A stretch of 8,804 bases of DNA. It comes from JBECKR01 sp040235415. Its GTDB lineage: Bacteria > Acidobacteriota > Polarisedimenticolia > Polarisedimenticolales > Polarisedimenticolaceae. Positions 6,109-8,804 of this stretch are shown in pieces; positions within the stretch are counted from its first letter, which is position 1; every line of letters begins with the position of its first letter. Under the pieces are notes generated by a model that was not told where the DNA came from, did not search any database, and worked only from the letters and a program-made list of their open reading frames with translations. Both the position numbers and the translations under genes were made by a program. The DNA lies in NCBI GenBank assembly GCA_040235415.1, contig JBECKR010000031.1, positions 1-8,804 of the forward strand, read 5' to 3'.

Positions 6109-6299
6109 CGGGTCCTCCTCGTCGGACAAGGAGGGCTCTCCGGGCGAGAAACATCAAGGAGATTCTCGCGATCTCGGGCAGCAGAAACGCCAGGATCTCG
6201 CCGCTTTCGAGTTAACCGGAGGAATCCCCGGGCCAGCAGGGCGGCGAGTTCGGCAACGTCCGCAGAATCACGATCGGCGTGACGGGCCAGGTCAAACAT
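6105..6299 (-). CDS. Very small protein (64 aa) in the gene train
   Basis: This 64-aa protein starts MFDLARHADRDSADVAELAA and continues with a helical LLARGFLRL segment, then a basic and Pro-rich tail (RKRRD ... PPCPTRRTR). I recognise no named domain. It is real on gene-structure grounds. ATG 6299 overlaps the previous stop by 8 bases and has GGAGG 6 bases upstream, and its TGA forms an ATGA overlap with the DUF2924 start. It fills what would otherwise be the only long gap in the train. Short helical proteins like this often follow recombination genes, perhaps as DNA-bridging or regulatory peptides, but no function can be read from it. Confidence 0.65.
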   Translation of the reverse strand: MFDLARHADRDSADVAELAALLARGFLRLTRKRRDPGVSAARDRENLLDVSRPESPPCPTRRTR

Positions 6300-6609
6300 C
6301 GGCTGCCTCCGGGCGCGCGTCGTCGACCCATTCCGCGACGAGCCGCTCCGCTGCCGGCGGATGGCAGGCCCCGCAGATCGTCTGCCCATAGGTCGACAGC
6401 CAGAACCGGGACCCCTTGCAGCAGAAGCAGACTCGGGGAGTGTGGTCGGGTTGCCGGAGGATCTGGAGGACCTCCAGCTTCCGGACACGGAGTTCCTCCA
6501 ACTCCTGGTGAGTGACGCGCGAGACCGGTCGGACTCGAAGGTGGGTACCATCGGGAACGAGCGCCACGCCTCGGGCCTGCAACGTCGTGATGAGGGCGGT
6601 GACGCTCAC
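6292..6609 (-). CDS. TubC-docking-like protein with a zinc-ribbon knuckle
   Basis: This is a 105-aa protein. Residues about 2-52 (ALITTLQARGVALVPDGTHL, RVRP, then ELEELRVRKLEVLQIL) match the pattern of TubC N-terminal docking domains: helix, beta-hairpin carrying a G-x-x-L-x-V strand, then helix ending in K-x-E-x-L-x-x-L. These are known mainly as docking modules of polyketide and peptide synthetases but also occur in mobile-element proteins. Residues 61-84 carry C61-x2-C64 and C79-x2-C82 followed by HPP, a likely zinc site. GTG 6609 overlaps the primase stop as GTGA, with GAGGCGG about 6 bases upstream. No biosynthetic enzyme is nearby. A role as adaptor between the primase-polymerase and another protein or DNA is inferred from the context. 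The zinc call is firmer than the docking call. Confidence 0.72.
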   Translation of the reverse strand: MSVTALITTLQARGVALVPDGTHLRVRPVSRVTHQELEELRVRKLEVLQILRQPDHTPRVCFCCKGSRFWLSTYGQTICGACHPPAAERLVAEWVDDARPEAADV

Positions 6610-8804
6610 AGCACCGCCTCGTCGGCATCGATGCCGTAACCGTCGGCGTCAGCCCGGTCCTCCTGGGAATCCGCGTCGTGCGGTACGACATTAACGACCG
6701 AAACGACCGAAGGTCCGGCTGTGACCGGGCTTTGGTCGTTTATGTCGTTTAAGTCGTACTCTGATGCGGCGTACCAGCGCTCGGCGGGACGACCGCCCGT
6801 GTCCTCGCGGACACATCGCGCTCGACCGGACTGTTCGAGAAGTCCGAGGGCGCGATCGATCCTGGCGGCTTCCTGGTTCCGCTTGAACAGATCCCGGATC
6901 TCGCTCCTCGTGAGACCGTTCGTGTGATCACGGAGCGAGCGGAGGATTGCATCCGCGATCGGGTCGCCCAGGGCGTCGCCGAAGATATGGCTCGCCGAAG
7001 CATCGCAGTAGCTCCACACCGCGAGGGCGGCTTCCAGGTGCGGACGCTGGATCCTGGCACAGCCGTCGAGCAGGGCGTAGATCAACGCGAGCCGCATGAC
7101 CTGCGCCTCAGCGCGAGACGTCACCGCACCATGCAGGCCCGGTCCCCCCGCCGAGAGCTTCGGGTAGACGTCGTACCAGAGCCGACGGGCGTCGTCGTCA
7201 CGTGAGAGCTCCTCGGCTCCCAGGGACCGGACGAACCGCACGGCACCGACCAGTTCCTCGTGGATCCTCGAGAAGTCGACGGTGTCGATCCGCCCGCCCT
7301 CGGGGAGCAGCTTCGAGCGCCGAACACAGATCCACAGGTACCTGTTGGCGAAACCGTTGCCGGTCTCGGTCCGATCGAGATAGCGTCGCAGCTCGTCCCG
7401 CGTGATGTGTCCGATGACCGAGATGTGGGCACCGGTCGACTTCGCCGGCGAGTTCTTCGTGAGGATCTGCAGATTGCCGCTGTCCCAGGCCTGACGGATA
7501 ACCGGCGAGAGCGTATTGCCGTCACGCCCAAGCACGCGGAGCGTCGCAGCGAGCTCAGGCTCGAAGGCGAGGAGGCGTTTGTCGGCCACCCCAGGGTCGG
7601 ACTCGATGTCGTCGTAGCCGACGACTCGCCCCTTTTCCCGCACAGGGGTTCGAGAAGTGATGGGATCCCGGACGGCCCAGATGAGTCCCTCGCCGCTGCT
7701 GAGGCCACTCTGCTGCCGCTCGAGGTGCCAGGGTTCATCGATCTCTCGAAGGAGACGATCGACATGCCCTTTCGAGGTTCCCTTCCGTCCCTTTGACGAG
7801 TCGCCGACGAAAGCAGCGAAGAGATTCGTGTAGTGGCGATCGGCCTCGGCCTTGAAATGCGCTCCGCGGCCGATCAGGTTCCCGAAGCCGACCAGGAACT
7901 GGACGAGAATCGCTACGGGGTCGGACTCCGTATGGGGCTCGACTAGCGTGACGAATCTCCCGGCGAGACCGTGATAAGCCGCGTTCGAGATCGGATTCGG
8001 CCAGGGAGGTTGCCCCGAGTCACGGTACGACATAAACGACTTAAACGACGAAAGCTCCTGCACTCCCAGCTGTTCGCGAACGTGATCGACCAAGTCGACA
8101 CCGAGGAGTCTCGCGAGGGTCGGAGCACCCGTGACGTTTCCACCCTGTCGGAGCCGTTTCGCCGTGCTCGCGATCGTCCTAACTCGATCCGCGACCTCGT
8201 CATCGCCCGCCGCCCGGGCCACCGCTCCGACGAACCGGACGACCTCGCTATCGGTCCACCCTGCCCGGATCAGCATTCCGGCGAGAGCACTCGCGATCTC
8301 GTGACGGGACCCCGGCACGCGGGGCCAGTGCAGCGCGACGAGCACAGCAGCGGCGAGGCGTCGAAAGCCGGTCTCGAGCGTGGTGACGTCCACGAGCGCG
8401 GGCTCGAGAGGTCCGTCCCATTCGTAGGCGTCGCCCTCAGGATGCACGCTCGGGGGTACGAGCGTTTGATGGCCGTCCGCGCGAAGCTCGAGAAGCGTCG
8501 TCCTGCCATCGACGTCCCTGACTGTGACACTCGGGGGGACCGAACCGTCGACGCGGTACCACCAGTGAGATCGGGGGCGACTTCCACGCCCGGACCGCAT
8601 CTTCGTGTCGGGGAGAAACGCGTCCGCGAGTCGAACGGCCAAATCCGAGTCAAGATCGATGTCGATCAGGCCGGAGGAGGCTGAGCCCGTCAGAAGCCCG
8701 ACATTGCAATCCGAAACGAAATACCGGGCGAGGTCAGCCGCGCTGAGCCTGAGCTTCTGCCATTCCGGGAGGACGGGTCCCTTCCGGCCTCGGGGGACCG
8801 GAAT
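6606..8804 (-). CDS. Primase-polymerase/ATPase fusion protein, 5' end outside the window
   Basis: At least 732 aa are encoded; the frame is open to the window edge, and a TTG at 8642 would cut the domain in half. Residues 1-210 are the bulk of a bifunctional primase-polymerase (prim-pol, archaeo-eukaryotic primase superfamily). WQKLRLSAADLARYF is followed by NVGLLTG and the catalytic DIDLD (48-52). His80 lies in SHWWY, and PPSVHPEGDAYEW ends the core. Residues about 270-600 are an ATPase-like domain (DUF3987/VapE-like replication proteins). It has FVGDSSKGRKGTSKG (about 333-345) as a non-standard P-loop and LLAFEPELA (about 411-419) as a candidate Walker B. Residues about 615-680 (GLTRSEIRDLFKRNQEAARI ... 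GGRPAERWY) form a winged helix. The protein would prime and unwind DNA to replicate the element. It heads the visible gene train. Two spots (about 252-260 and 682-707) are encoded by a repeated 27-base motif. Confidence 0.88.
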   Translation of the reverse strand: MPVPRGRKGPVLPEWQKLRLSAADLARYFVSDCNVGLLTGSASSGLIDIDLDSDLAVRLADAFLPDTKMRSGRGSRPRSHWWYRVDGSVPPSVTVRDVDGRTTLLELRADGHQTLVPPSVHPEGDAYEWDGPLEPALVDVTTLETGFRRLAAAVLVALHWPRVPGSRHEIASALAGMLIRAGWTDSEVVRFVGAVARAAGDDEVADRVRTIASTAKRLRQGGNVTGAPTLARLLGVDLVDHVREQLGVQELSSFKSFMSYRDSGQPPWPNPISNAAYHGLAGRFVTLVEPHTESDPVAILVQFLVGFGNLIGRGAHFKAEADRHYTNLFAAFVGDSSKGRKGTSKGHVDRLLREIDEPWHLERQQSGLSSGEGLIWAVRDPITSRTPVREKGRVVGYDDIESDPGVADKRLLAFEPELAATLRVLGRDGNTLSPVIRQAWDSGNLQILTKNSPAKSTGAHISVIGHITRDELRRYLDRTETGNGFANRYLWICVRRSKLLPEGGRIDTVDFSRIHEELVGAVRFVRSLGAEELSRDDDARRLWYDVYPKLSAGGPGLHGAVTSRAEAQVMRLALIYALLDGCARIQRPHLEAALAVWSYCDASASHIFGDALGDPIADAILRSLRDHTNGLTRSEIRDLFKRNQEAARIDRALGLLEQSGRARCVREDTGGRPAERWYAASEYDLNDINDQSPVTAGPSVVSVVNVVPHDADSQEDRADADGYGIDADEAVL
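6683..6709 (+). repeat. 27-base iteron-like motif, copy A
   Basis: Three 9-base units: GTACGACAT, TAACGACCG, AAACGACCG. It lies inside the 3' end of the primase gene, whose minus-strand reading here is VVSVVNVV. It is inverted relative to copy B, 24 bases away. Confidence 0.7.
6733..6759 (-). repeat. 27-base iteron-like motif, copy B (inverted)
   Basis: Read on the minus strand, the units are GTACGACTT, AAACGACAT, AAACGACCA. The primase reading here is YDLNDINDQ. With copy A it can form an imperfect stem of about 26 bp (22 matches). Confidence 0.7.
8025..8051 (+). repeat. 27-base iteron-like motif, copy C
   Basis: Units: GTACGACAT, AAACGACTT, AAACGACGA. Over the first 25 bases it matches copy B at 23. 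The primase reading here is SSFKSFMSY, in the linker between the primase and ATPase domains. Confidence 0.7.

Noticed and set aside
6109..6129. TTG start giving DUF2924 seven extra residues
   Set aside because: The ATG at 6108 has the Shine-Dalgarno and the ATGA overlap that matches the other junctions.
1..8804. CRISPR array, tRNA or rRNA
   Set aside because: No evenly spaced direct repeats with spacers, no cloverleaf or CCA end, and no rRNA-like stretch were seen.

Overview
This is a high-GC bacterial window that looks like accessory chromosome. The most likely host is a planctomycete. That rests on family resemblance recalled from memory: the DUF2924 / serine recombinase / small HTH trio, the integrase-core transposase relic, and lipoproteins with carboxypeptidase-regulatory-like folds. 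No rRNA or housekeeping gene is present to settle the host.

Left part (about 1-2600). Two plus-strand genes for secreted or lipid-anchored proteins stand alone, each behind a long non-coding leader. The first (429-923) encodes a 164-aa unknown. The second (1689-2588) encodes a 299-aa protein with two beta-sandwich repeats of the carboxypeptidase-regulatory type. Around and between them lie debris and structured DNA. There is a 14-bp stem enclosing two smaller hairpins (53-155), a 9-bp inverted repeat (265-295), and short blocks repeated on both sides of the first gene (1-83 and 1003-1054). There is also a stretch rich in RNA-like helices (about 1030-1165) and the frameshifted C-terminal end of a DDE-type transposase on the minus strand (about 1212-1480).

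Right part (about 2768-8804). One minus-strand gene train runs into the right edge of the window. In transcription order it is: primase-polymerase/ATPase (5' end cut by the window edge), TubC-docking-like zinc protein, 64-aa protein, DUF2924 protein, large serine recombinase, HTH protein, 95-aa protein, and a short tyrosine recombinase. Seven junctions join the eight genes. Six overlap by 1-11 bases and the last has a 9-base gap. Every internal start has a purine-rich Shine-Dalgarno sequence. This is what one polycistronic, translationally coupled message looks like.

Taken together, the right part reads as the replication/recombination end of an integrated mobile element: a priming and unwinding enzyme for copying, two unrelated recombinases for integration, excision or dimer resolution, and small proteins that may regulate or assist them. 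Its boundary with the left part should lie in the 179-base gap after the tyrosine recombinase, but no attachment site can be recognised there by eye. The primase gene also carries a 27-base motif, built of three 9-base units, three times. The copies fall in different reading frames and on both strands, which points to a role as DNA or RNA rather than as protein.
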